A DNA stretch of 64,000 nt from Ifrita kowaldi (lineage: Eukaryota > Chordata > Aves > Passeriformes > Cinclosomatidae), in contig VZRS01006723.1 of the NCBI GenBank assembly GCA_013398055.1, forward strand, positions 66,549-130,548, written 5' to 3'. Position 1 is the stretch's first letter. Each line of letters starts with the position of its first letter. Below the pieces are notes generated by a model. That model did no database searches. It had not been told where the DNA came from and saw only the letters and a list, made by a program, of their open reading frames with translations. Below are positions 41,201 through 48,300 of this stretch, piece after piece. Position numbers and translations under genes: made by a program.

Positions 41201-41321
41201 CTGAGTGACTTGTCTGGGTTTCATCACCTTGTCCCGTGGTCCAGAGTTTTCCTGGAATGTTAAATCCAATGCTGCCCCTCTGTAAGAGCAACAGGAGCAG
41301 CAAGAAAATGATCTCTTTCAT
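2412..41321 (-). CDS. MMRN1: Multimerin-1, complete gene (8 coding exons, 1191 aa)
   Basis: Multimerin-1 is a secreted EMILIN/multimerin-family glycoprotein. In mammals it is stored in platelet alpha-granules and endothelial cells, forms huge disulfide-linked homomultimers, and binds factor V and extracellular matrix. Seen here: signal peptide (about residues 1-19), Ser/Thr-rich stretch (20-175), EMI domain (about 177-248, ending WKCCPGYRGQNC), coiled-coil core (about 285-1000), EGF-like module (Cys1008-Cys1039) and C1q domain (1052-1191, ending GYLLYRT). The coding pieces are 40795-41321, 27731-27850, 25389-25495, 20088-20186, 16213-16386, 9764-11743, 3948-4094 and 2412-2833. They sum to 3576 nt and keep phase at every junction. 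Human MMRN1 is 1228 aa, so this is slightly shorter. Domain order and the C1q sequence separate it from EMILIN1/2, and the EGF module plus close similarity to remembered human MMRN1 favour MMRN1 over MMRN2. The function is inferred from the family. Confidence 0.97.
2834..3947 (-). other. MMRN1 intron 7 (GC-AG)
   Basis: A 1114-nt intron between the EGF and C1q exons. No repeat or RNA gene was recognised. Confidence 0.85.
3942..3948 (-). other. Non-canonical GC splice donor of MMRN1 intron 7
   Basis: On the minus strand the exon/intron edge reads TTG|GCAAGT. GC donors make up about 1% of vertebrate introns and usually match the U1 consensus well elsewhere, as AAGT does here. The partner acceptor at 2834 is TTCCTTTCCAG, so this is a GC-AG intron of the U2 type. 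The nearest GT alternatives break phase or delete conserved residues. Confidence 0.85.
3948..4094 (-). CDS. MMRN1: MMRN1 coding exon 7: EGF-like domain
   Basis: A 147-nt exon encoding residues 1003-1051. Six cysteines (1008, 1013, 1019, 1028, 1030, 1039) lie in EGF spacing: CASSPCQNGGTCVND, then CACRHPFGGVNC. The acceptor is TTTCACAG at 4095. The exon ends TGTTG followed by GCAAGT, a GC donor rather than GT. That boundary is the only one giving the right phase (1) and the conserved junction LSV-DFSKG into the C1q exon. Without splicing the frame would stop a few codons further on (KYRI, then stop). Confidence 0.94.
4095..9763 (-). other. MMRN1 intron 6
   Basis: A 5669-nt intron with a canonical GT donor and AG acceptor. 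Apart from a short run of three imperfect ATTTACC-AGCA-like units near 5463-5525 I see no repeat, RNA gene or coding exon in it. Confidence 0.85.
5463..5525 (+). repeat. Short imperfect tandem repeat (ATTTACC units)
   Basis: ATTTACCGAGCA, ATTTACCAAGCA and ATTTACCAAGTG occur at 5463, 5493 and 5512. Spacing is uneven (30 and 19 nt). It may be a small local duplication or the worn end of an old LINE. Confidence 0.4.
9764..11743 (-). CDS. MMRN1: MMRN1 coding exon 6: large coiled-coil exon
   Basis: A 1980-nt exon between acceptor TTCCCCAAAG and donor GATCCAG|GTAATG, encoding residues 343-1003. The open frame runs from 11777 to 9678, so the exon edges rest on splice signals, phase and homology. 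The product is an extended, mostly alpha-helical region with heptad-like hydrophobic spacing. It carries at least 18 N-x-S/T sequons (for example LNETQ, YNVTE, LNKTM, ANATM), fitting the heavy glycosylation of multimerin. Scattered cysteines (LTCDKP, GVCDDM, DLCYDM, NECSME, EVCCGR, NNCVSV, GLCQDA) are candidates for inter-chain disulfides. The end, RSQRNTDNAIDP, matches the segment just before the EGF module in human MMRN1. No RGD is present. Confidence 0.97.
11744..16212 (-). other. MMRN1 intron 5
   Basis: A 4469-nt intron, GT-AG. No exon-like segment was recognised. The 151-codon open stretch at 13194-13649 (+) has no domain and is not called. Confidence 0.85.
16213..16386 (-). CDS. MMRN1: MMRN1 coding exon 5: start of the coiled coil
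   Basis: A 174-nt exon between acceptor CCAACCAAG and donor AAAAG|GTAAG, phase 1 on both sides. It encodes residues 285-342, for example EMKLTFLQKKVDSIAAAMND and SSLEGKINEDKGRDFQSFLK. Heptad-like spacing of Leu/Ile/Val/Met with many charged residues marks the beginning of the coiled-coil stalk. The segment aligns with human MMRN1 at the same point. Confidence 0.94.
16387..20087 (-). other. MMRN1 intron 4
   Basis: A 3701-nt intron, GT-AG. Its notable content is the 189-bp tandem duplication at 18945-19270. Confidence 0.85.
18945..19270 (+). repeat. Tandem duplication, 189-bp unit, about 1.7 copies
   Basis: GCCACTGTTCG recurs at 18973 and 19162, 189 nt apart. Downstream, GGGATTTCTCCCAGACCAAAG and GGATTTCTCCGAGACCAAAG, each followed by CTGCCA, recur at the same spacing. 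The lead-in TTTTCCAGTGGAAAA versus TTCCCCATGGAAAA also repeats. The copies are clearly diverged, so the duplication is not recent. Base composition is more GC- and CpG-rich than the surrounding intron. It could be a two-copy remnant of a satellite or a duplicated piece of an unrecognised transposon. Confidence 0.75.
20088..20186 (-). CDS. MMRN1: MMRN1 coding exon 4: linker after the EMI domain
   Basis: A 99-nt exon between acceptor TTCTCTAG and donor ACAG|GTCAGT, phase 1 on both sides. It encodes residues 252-284, starting AQEQQSVIHSNQAES. That opening matches the segment following the EMI domain in human MMRN1 closely. The remainder is Ser/Thr/Gln-rich and poorly conserved. No domain is recognisable; it links the EMI head to the coiled-coil stalk. 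Confidence 0.92.
20598..20670 (+). repeat. T/G-rich low-complexity tract
   Basis: The sequence is almost entirely T and G in runs such as GGTTTTGTTTTTGGTTTTG. It is 0.4 kb upstream (intronic side) of the exon 4 acceptor and reads as A/C-rich on the transcribed strand. Confidence 0.7.
20950..21100 (+). mobile_element. MIR SINE remnant
   Basis: The MIR core is easy to see: GGGGAAACTGAGGCCCAGAA, then GTTAAGTGCCTTCACTCA, a worn AGATAGCTGGGAACCGAACTGAGAT and a CATTCTCTAGCCATTAGGCT tail. MIR is an ancient tRNA-derived SINE of amniotes, present in birds only as old, diverged copies. Confidence 0.8.
22868..23075. repeat. CpG-bearing block, possible unclassified repeat, with a CTCF-like site
   Basis: A roughly 200-nt block stands out from the AT-rich intron in GC and CpG content. 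On the minus strand, 22978-22990 reads CCAGCAGATGGCC, close to the CTCF core consensus. The composition suggests an old transposon or a conserved regulatory element. I cannot name a family. Confidence 0.35.
24060..24215 (+). mobile_element. MIR SINE remnant, second copy
   Basis: This follows the MIR layout: CCCCTGTGAGATAAGTGTCATC, then CAATTTTCTAGCTGGGTAAAC, GTAAGTGGCTTTCCGAAGTT, GAAAATAGAACCCAGG and CACTCCTGT. It is more diverged than the copy at 20950 and lies in the same intron and orientation. Confidence 0.7.
25389..25495 (-). CDS. MMRN1: MMRN1 coding exon 3: second half of EMI domain
   Basis: A 107-nt exon between acceptor TTTCGCAG and donor AAAG|GTGAGT. It encodes residues 216-251, including AYRIKHKIVTSLEWKCCPGY and then RGQNCQPK. 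W-x-C-C-P-G-Y-x-G-x-x-C is the diagnostic C-terminal signature of EMI domains. The upstream phase of 2 and downstream phase of 1 agree with the neighbouring exons. Confidence 0.95.
25496..27730 (-). other. MMRN1 intron 2
   Basis: A 2235-nt intron splitting the EMI domain, GT-AG. I see no repeat or gene in it. Confidence 0.85.
27731..27850 (-). CDS. MMRN1: MMRN1 coding exon 2: first half of EMI domain
   Basis: A 120-nt exon between acceptor TCTTACAG and donor AG|GTACGG. It encodes residues 176-216, starting NWCAYVHTRLVPTVVVDN and ending CTWHVGSCAQR. It has the hallmarks of an EMI N-terminal half: the opening W-C-A-Y, and later C-x-W and G-S-C. The EMI domain is the cysteine-rich module that in EMILINs and multimerins drives assembly, partly by contact with C1q domains. 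Reading runs open past the donor, but both the phase (2) and the join to exon 3 (CAQR-SQTTT) fix the end at 27731. Confidence 0.95.
28900..29420 (+). mobile_element. Possible ancient CR1/L3-type LINE remnant
   Basis: The order of short motifs resembles the 3' part of a CR1-superfamily ORF2. AATAATCTTGGAGTCACTGT (compare a K-x-LGV motif) is followed by ACATTATTAGGGAAGGACTAAA and then CCACTGTTTCAGTACATCA. This follows the spacing of old amniote LINE copies. Frames are destroyed. The resemblance is by eye only and could be wrong. Confidence 0.35.
30840..31413 (+). other. GC-rich segment with an uninterrupted frame, function unknown
   Basis: About 570 nt of CAG/GC-rich sequence holds a 158-codon open frame (30937-31413) and, at 31313-31320, the string CTACAG|GTGAGG that could act as a donor. 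The predicted peptide is low-complexity (Gln, Ser, Gly, Arg rich) with no domain. High GC alone lengthens chance open frames, so I do not call a gene. It may be a noncoding exon or an unclassified repeat. Confidence 0.25.
32235..32289 (+). repeat. Compound microsatellite (ATT)n-(GTT)n-(ATT)n
   Basis: About 55 nt of uninterrupted trinucleotide repeat: ATT units, then about five GTT units, then ATT again. Likely length-polymorphic. Confidence 0.95.
33540..33700. promoter_or_regulatory. Orphan CpG island in MMRN1 intron 1
   Basis: More than 20 CpG dinucleotides occur within about 160 nt in an otherwise CpG-poor, AT-rich intron, with a GC-rich shoulder from about 33190 to 33870. It lies about 7.6 kb downstream of the MMRN1 start codon. 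Such islands often mark alternative or noncoding promoters. I see no convincing first exon with a donor on either strand. Confidence 0.6.
40795..41321 (-). CDS. MMRN1: MMRN1 coding exon 1: signal peptide and Ser/Thr-rich N-terminus
   Basis: This exon encodes residues 1-175 plus two bases of codon 176. The start ATG at 41321 has A at -3 and opens a clear signal peptide: MKEI, then a run dominated by Leu, then QRGSIG. The rest is a low-complexity Ser/Thr/Gly/Asp stretch with two N-glycosylation sequons (NAS, NRS), as expected of the poorly conserved multimerin N-terminus. The exon ends GGGGAAA before the donor GTAAGT (intron from 40794). AA joins the A of exon 2 to make Lys176 in TTRGK-NWCAY. 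No RGD tripeptide is present, although human MMRN1 carries RGDS in its N-terminal region. Confidence 0.95.
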
Positions 41322-41480
41322 TCTGACGGTTTGTAAATGCTATAAGTTATCTCACATTTATTTCCTAAACAAGAAACCCTGTAGTTTCTCCCTCCTCCTG
41401 GGCTGCTGCTCAGATAGTGAGCCTACCCAGAGGATGCCCTGGCAGGCTTTATTTCTGTAGAAAGGAAACAGGTTTTGGTG
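41322..41480 (-). promoter_or_regulatory. MMRN1: MMRN1 5'UTR and core promoter candidate
   Basis: The minus strand upstream of the ATG carries a TATA-like AAATAAAG (41448-41454), placing a possible start site near 41420. Two GATA motifs are present: AGATAA on the minus strand (41347-41352) and AGATAG on the plus strand (41412-41417). GGAA/TTCC ETS-like cores lie around 41460-41510. GATA plus ETS is the classical megakaryocyte/thrombocyte pair and would suit MMRN1 expression, but the factor assignment is inference. There is no CpG island here. A minimal upstream ATG-TGA lies at 41352-41357. Confidence 0.45.
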
Positions 41481-41883
41481 TTTCAAAACTGACTGAGGAA
41501 GCCTGGTTTCCTGTTTCTGTGGATCCCCCTGCAACCTGTGACCTCTCAGAGAGCAGGAGCCTGGCAGCCTCTGTGGGAGGAAAAAAAGAAGCCTCTGCAA
41601 AAGGCACAGGATAAAGATTCATGGCACAATAGAAATGTGGAAAAATACGCACTGTGAAGTAATCCAGAGGGATAAAACCTGAAATTGTTAGCTAATTTTC
41701 CTTTCACATGAACACATACAGAGAAGTGATGTGTCACATGTGCCCTTTGGATGGTTCAAAATTATGACCTTGTTATTCAAAAAAGAGTTGGAAAAACTGG
41801 TGTGCTACACAAAGCTGGACATTTGCTGTGTCTTCTCTTTTTAGTCTGAACATTTAAGCACATTGCTGCCAGCAGTGTGGAGA
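41481..41883. other. Proximal 5' flank of MMRN1, nothing recognised
   Basis: No open frame with coding character and no repeat recognised. Distal MMRN1 control elements could lie here. Confidence 0.4.
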
Positions 41884-42050
41884 TAAGGAAGAGGTTCTCA
41901 CTGTATCCACCACTGATCTCCATGCCTGGAGATATTCAAAACTCGACTAGACAAGATCCTGAGCAATATGATCTTAGCCCTGCTTAGAGTTGGGGTTTTG
42001 GACCAGATGACCTTTGGATGTCCTTTCCAGTCTATATCACTCTATGAAAT
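41884..42050 (+). mobile_element. CR1 LINE fragment, 3' end
   Basis: This matches the CR1 3' region: GGAGATATTCAAAACTCGAC, AGACAAGATCCTGAGCAA, then TGGACCAGATGACCTTTGGA, TGTCCTTTCCAGTCTA and TCTATGAAAT. It is diverged and 5'-truncated, as nearly all CR1 copies are. Confidence 0.85.
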
Positions 42051-44097
42051 TACGCTTAGTAGCTGCAAGGTTGAACACTGCAGCCAGGAAAGAGGAGATG
42101 AAAGCTTTCCTCCTCTGCTGATGTTCTCCAGCTCTCTGAGACTAAGGCTGGTCAGTTTCTTGTTGAAGGAAAACAAAGGAAAAAAGGTAATTGCTGAAGA
42201 AATTGCACAGAGAAATACAAATACATGAAATTTTAAAGGAGGTACAAAGCAGCAACAGAATAGACCTGCCAGGAACCATATAGATCTGAGAGGCCATTGC
42301 CAACCAGTTCAAAAATCCTCTGGCCACCGACAGGAGTGCTGTACTAAGGACTGTGAACAAGACCTCCCTGAAAGCAACCTCACACATCTGCAAACAGAAC
42401 AGCATCTTCTGGGCGTGCTTCATGTTAGTTGAGGTTCACCTTTTCTCAAAAACAGAAGAAAATCTCCATTCCATGGAAGTCTGATGACTAACAGGGACAC
42501 AGTGGAAAACCTGGTAAATTACTTGCATATTTTGTCAAAAAATACTTTCAAAAAACCCAAAACCAAACCAATAGACCCAAAAGAAAACACCAAACATGGG
42601 GGATAAACCACCAGTTTTGTTGCAGTCAAATAAATCTCTGTGATGATTGTTCCTGTTTAGGAGATTTGGATAGCAGTGCCTTGATTTCAGTTTCCAGGTG
42701 AAAATGTTTAGGTGTGCTAAAGGGTTGGGCTTTCCCTTTGTTATGATTTTATTTGCCTGTTTTATTGTCTTGGTAAAGCACAGGCTTCTACTGTGTAAGT
42801 AAACCAGATGCAATTTTATGATACAACACATCAGAAAAGATATGCAGTTGTGCTTTCTTTTGGAGACTATTATCCCTCTCTATTTTTTTTTATTCATAGT
42901 GAAATCTGTACATGACCTTTGAATGTAGGACACAGGAGACAATCTAATGAGCAATTTAATTTAAAGACTAACATAAGCAATTTCATGTGAGTGCTTATCT
43001 TTTTCAGCTTTATATTTGAGATTTTGAATTAGTGCTATTACCTGAATCAGCATTTGGCATCCCATATTTTTTAGAAATCCCAAGACAAAATGAAGGATTA
43101 AATAGTGTTGACCATATTTGCAAATTAAATGCAAGCTGCCTTTAAAAAAAAATTCACAGCAGCTGTATACTGTGTTTATTTATGCAATAAGAGTGCCTAA
43201 TAGTAAACAAAACTTGGATTCTGCTTTGAGTCACTCCATTCAGTGCTAATTCTTCCTCTAAATTCAGAGAAGCAACGGCAGACTTCCACCAGTGCAGGGA
43301 AAAGTAATGTAGAAGAGTCTGGCTTTTGGTGGTTGGTAGATTTCGCTTACAGCAGTGTTTATTTCCCTGTCTGAATAATCCAAAATGAAAATCTGTTGTT
43401 AGTATTACTTTATTAGTACATGCCTGGGCTTTAGATTAAAAGATAAGATTGTTTGAAGGCTGTTTTTATTTAGCAAAACCATCTTGGCACTGTAAGAAAC
43501 TCAGGATATCCATTTTCAGACTGCTGTATGCTGGATCTGAATCCCAAGCTCATTATAAGTCTTATTTCAACATTAGTTCACATCCAAGTGCTGCTTGTCT
43601 TGGTGCAAATTGAACCCAGCAAAAGATCAGCACTTGGACGCATTTGGTGAAACTCAGGTAGAACTAGATTCAAAATTATCCTGAAAGCTCTCACTCAACA
43701 TGCTGCCCACTCCCTTGAGCATAAATCCACAGGGTGCCACATTTTCTGTATTAGTTGTGTATTCATGTTACTGAAATCCCTGCACCTTGGGCTGGCCTCA
43801 TGGGCTTTTCTTGGAAATTTTAAAAGTTGACCTTGGAGCAGAAGCTGGATCTCAAGTTTCCAACCTGTATTAAGTGTCCATATCAGAGTCTACACTCATG
43901 CTTGCTATTGGACACATATTCTTTCACTCCATGAGTTTTAATTCCATAGGTATTGGCACATCCAGCAAGACTCACGGAGAGTCTCTCATCTCCTGTGAGA
44001 GCACAGGATGGTAAAAGAAGCAGTTTTCTGGGAGGTGGAAATGGATTGTGAAGATGCAATTGCACTCCTGGGGGGCATTTAAGTCAGCAGGCTACAC
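42051..44097. other. Intergenic, nothing recognised
   Basis: AT-rich sequence between the CR1 fragment and the candidate divergent promoter. No exon, repeat or RNA gene seen. Confidence 0.4.
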
Positions 44098-44210
44098 TAT
44101 ATAAAAGAGCAGTACCCTTCTGCTCACAGGAGAGTTATCCCTGTTCTGTACTGCGGAAGAAAGAACACTATTTATTTTCAGGGTCACAGCTGTGGTTCTT
44201 CAGACAAGGT
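44098..44210 (+). promoter_or_regulatory. Candidate TATA promoter with first exon and splice donor
   Basis: TATATAAAAG at 44098-44107 is a strong TATA box. About 30 nt downstream (near 44130) a start site would give an exon of about 80 nt ending CAGACAAG at 44208, followed by GTAAGC, a good donor. It points away from MMRN1, 2.8 kb upstream of its ATG. There is no in-frame coding signature, so the transcript would be a long noncoding RNA or a distant 5' exon of a downstream gene. Prediction only. Confidence 0.35.
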
Positions 44211-44754
44211 AAGCACTTTACTGATGCTTGAGTAAGCTGACCAAAGACTGTGATTGTAGAAACACTTTCATATTTTTCATCTGCTAACAGCACACACTCA
44301 ACACTGTGACTTCAGACAAATCCCTGAACATCTCATTGCATAATCTGAGCCATCTTCAGGAACTTTCAACTCTCCCCAAGCACTGTAAGGAGAACATCAG
44401 GTTTGCTCTCCCCTAAGCTACCAGACTGCATAGCCACCTTTGCAGAGTTACTGTTGATCCTCCAGATTATTTAGCAACTTCTATACTGTCACCATGGCTA
44501 CATGGCCACAGTCTGTCATCCTCACTCTTTGGGCTTTACCAGTAGAAAACCTATTCCCAGTCTTAGGCAGAGTAGTCCAAATCCATAGGGATTAGTCACC
44601 CCAGAACCATTCTGGCCAAGGACTGCACAGCCAGATCGTCTCCTCTATCTCTGCTGGCAGCCACAACAGCTGTAAAACACTGCTCACACAATGGGCTCTC
44701 TGTCTGCTTAGCACCTGGGTCACAAGTGATATGGTAAAAAATGAGAGTTTCTAT
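44211..44754. other. Intergenic, nothing recognised
   Basis: No gene or repeat recognised between the candidate donor and the LTR. Confidence 0.4.
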
Positions 44755-44759
44755 GTGAG

Positions 44760-45338
44760 TGTTGTGGTTTAACCCCAACCAGCAAACAAGCCCCACACAG
44801 CCACTCACTCAATCCTTCAGCAGTAGGATCAGCAAGAAAATCAGAAAGGAAAAAGTTAGAAAACTCGTGGGTTGAGATAAAGACAGTTCAATAGGAAAAG
44901 CAAAAGCCACACATGCAAGCAAAGCAGAAAAAGGAGTTCATTCCCACGGGCACGCAGGTGCTCATCCGTCTCCAGAGGAGCAGGGCCCCAGCACATGTTA
45001 CTTGGGAACACAAACATCATACTCCAAACATCCCCCCCTTCCTCCTTCTTCTCCCCACTTTTTACACTGAGCATAATGCCATAAGGTCTGGAATAGCCCT
45101 TTGGTCAGTTTGGGTCACCTGTCCCAGCTGTGGCTCCTCCCAACTTCCCACACACTCCAAAATTCCCTGCCAGTGTGGCAGCACAAAAAGCAGAAAAGGC
45201 CTTGGTTTTGTGCAAGCCCTGCGCAGCAAAAACACAAACATCTCTATATCATCAGCCCCATGTTCTGCACAAATCGAAAACACAGCCCCATACCAGCAAC
45301 TGTGAAGAATGAACTCTGCCCCAGCCAAAACCAGCCCA
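44760..45338 (+). mobile_element. Solo LTR of an avian endogenous retrovirus
   Basis: A 579-nt element begins TGTTGTGGTTTAACCCC and ends CCAGCCAAAACCAGCCCA, with TG...CA termini. It is flanked by a perfect 5-bp target-site duplication, GTGAG (44755-44759 and 45339-45343). No gag, pol or env is attached, so the provirus was lost by LTR-LTR recombination. A 5-bp duplication fits an ERVL-like class, which is inference. The short open frames inside are not genes. Confidence 0.9.
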
Positions 45339-45343
45339 GTGAG

Positions 45344-48300
45344 AAAGACGTTATTGAATAGCTCTTTATTCCACTGGTGTGCCTACTGCTGGGAGAATTT
45401 TGCTTTCCCTTGCTCCAGATCAAACACACTTGTATTTGACATAAATTCTCCCATTTCCTGCCGTGCCTCTTGGTCCCAGCTGAATGGTCCAGTGAAAAAG
45501 CCACTCTGCTTTCTTGTCTCATATACAGATGCACAGGGCAGCACTTAAGACAGGAAAATAGGCACCCCAGGATAAGGAAGAAGAAATCACTTCTGCTGTC
45601 ACTGTGCAGTGATTCAGAAAATTCTTATCAGGTTATGAAGAGCTCTAAATACCCCTATATCAAAAGAGAAAGCATCTTTTTCTTATCATAATGTTTCCTC
45701 TGTAAGGTCCAAAGGCATACTGAAGACTCCTGAGCAATACCCATACTTACTGTTTTGTTTGGTTTTAGTTTTGCTTTTTATTTAAGAGCTCATATCCAAT
45801 GTGTATGGCTGGTTAGCATGAATTAAAAGCTTACAATACAAAATATGCTATCATGCTTAAGGTGGCCACATTTTTCAAATTACAGCCATTGTGTACTTAG
45901 AAAAAAAAATTTCTCTATGTCTACCCAGGAAGTTCAAATTTTACATCTGAAATAGGATTCAATTAATCAGTAAGATTTCTTTAGGTTTGTTCTGATTGCA
46001 TAATACAGACCACTGTGTCCCTCTCAAAAAAATGACACCTTTGAATCCTAGTTTGCTCAGAATAGTAGTAACAGGAGAAACCATTACTTTATGTAGAAAG
46101 GACATAGCAGCAGAAGGATTTTCCAGTTAAAGGTCAGGATGTGAAGTTTGCATGGTTACAGCGTGAACTCTTAGTGTTTCTAAAGGCTCAGCTGCGACTG
46201 GGATCCAGCTAAGGCAGAGAGTCTTATTCCACCATCAGCATCACTCCTGACCAAACTAAGCAAACAAACACCCGACAATATTTGAGTATTCCTTTGCTGA
46301 AGTATCATGTAATACCTGTGTTTTTAAAGCATATTCCAATATATTCTTTTCCTTTGCCTGTGGGTGCGGTTTTAGCCTTCAGAGACACTTATGTATTCTT
46401 TTACCTGGGAACAGTGGCAGCTGATGAAGGAGATTGCTGTCTGCTTTGCTCTGACTTCAGCCTATCCTCAGGGCAAAGCTGACATCAGATAAGTGGCAAC
46501 TGGCAATCATCTGGTTATCTTAAAAAAACCCCTCTGTGAGCTGTTCCTAGCATTTCCTTTCTAGAAATGACTTTGATAGGCAAATAAACCAAAGAACACT
46601 AGGTTTCTCCTAGAACAAAAGAAAAATAACTTATTGGTGCAGAGATCTCACTTTGGCCTTTTTTTCACAGCATTGCCTCCCAGGTGTGATGAAGCCACTG
46701 GTCTTTGGTGACCATTGCAGCCTCTTTTACCAGCCTCGAGGTCATGGTGCTAAGGACAGTTTAGCTAAGGGAATGCTTACACTATTGTGGAGACCAACCC
46801 GTGCCCAAGCGCCAGGAAATCAGAAGAGACCTAGGAAAGCAACAGCTACCTATATAGCCTTTAAATGCAACACTAAGAAAAGCTTGGCCTTATCTTCAAG
46901 AAAATGTGGGAGGCTGGGGGCTAAGTAATGATGCCTGAAGGACAGACACTTCCTGGATGCACTTTTCATCTGTCTGATAGTGTGGATTTCCCACCCATGT
47001 CTGCTACTGACAAAGCTTCGTTAGCAACACCCTGCGAAAAACAAACCTGTGTTACTGACAAGCTCCCATGCCAGCTCATTCCCCAGAGTATCCATCAACA
47101 ACATTCTGTGGAAACTAGAAGGAAGCCAGGGCTGTGACAAAAGACCAGAGAAGCAAAAAATTTCCTCTGCTGGAAGCACACATCCATGTCTGTGCTGGGC
47201 TGCTCTCCTGCAGCTGAAGGTGACTCCACAAGGTTATCAAGCCTCCTGAATAGCAGTGCTGCAAGTGACAGGGACAGCAGCATTTCCCTGAACTCTGGGA
47301 GCAGCCAAACACCTTGGCATTCTTTAAGGGCAGTGCTGCTAATTCTTCTGGAGTGTGTACCTTACTTGTTTTGCAGAGTCTAGGGCTACAGACTGCATTG
47401 AGCATGTTTATCTCTCTCCTTTGGCAAAAGTGGTTGCTTCATTTTGTTCACATCAGTAGGGACGAGAAGCAAAGTTGGGATGCTTCCACTACACCTTTGG
47501 TAGCAAAAAGAATGGAATAATGAAGGGAATGAGGTGACTGAAGAGGAACAGGGCATCAAAAGGAAAGGAAACTGGTAAGAGGGAAAGAACAGAGAGATGA
47601 CTACAGAAGTAGTGACAGTTCTACGAAGGGAACCCTGTGCTAAAATTAGAGTTTGTTACTTCAATTAAGCTTTCTTAGACCCTGGAAGTGTTTTTAATGG
47701 CAATTTTTCCTGGTATGTGTGAAACAAAAAGCTTCCAAAAGTAGAATACCAGAATTAGGCCTGCACTGCTTTGCCTTCAGGAGGTGTCCAAAGAAGTCCC
47801 TTTCCTTCCCTATACTGTGTGCCTCTGCTAGGATGTAAAGAAACAGGCAAATGTGTAAATGAAATATGCATCAAGGCTGCTGCTGGCCTCACAAAAAATG
47901 AGGTGAGTGTCCAGACTGGAGGTGAGAGCCTTTTTCACCCTTGCTTTCTCCTTCCCACTTCATTCCTTATATTTCCTCAATATAGCAAAGGATATCTAGG
48001 ACATTTCAAAAGTAGCAGCCAGAAATGACCCATAATCACCAAGCTAATAAAACTGGAAGGTCTGTCAAGCTGCATGAGGAGCAGCCCACTTTTAGCCAGC
48101 TTGCTATGACTGCATGCTGCAGAAATCAGACTGAAGTGGTAGTTGATATTCCTCCCATCACTGTGATTCTTAAAACTGCTGTTTCCATGGCAAATATACA
48201 GACTTGGCTTTCTACAATCACACACTTCTACCACTTTTCTTGTAGGTACGCATTCCATGGGAAAAATGCATGTCTTCCCTCTCTCTTCTGCACCCTGCAA

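Noticed and set aside
44913..45534. Cluster of overlapping open frames up to 130 codons
   Set aside because: They lie mostly inside the solo LTR and change frame with its GC-rich sequence. No retroviral protein motif is present.
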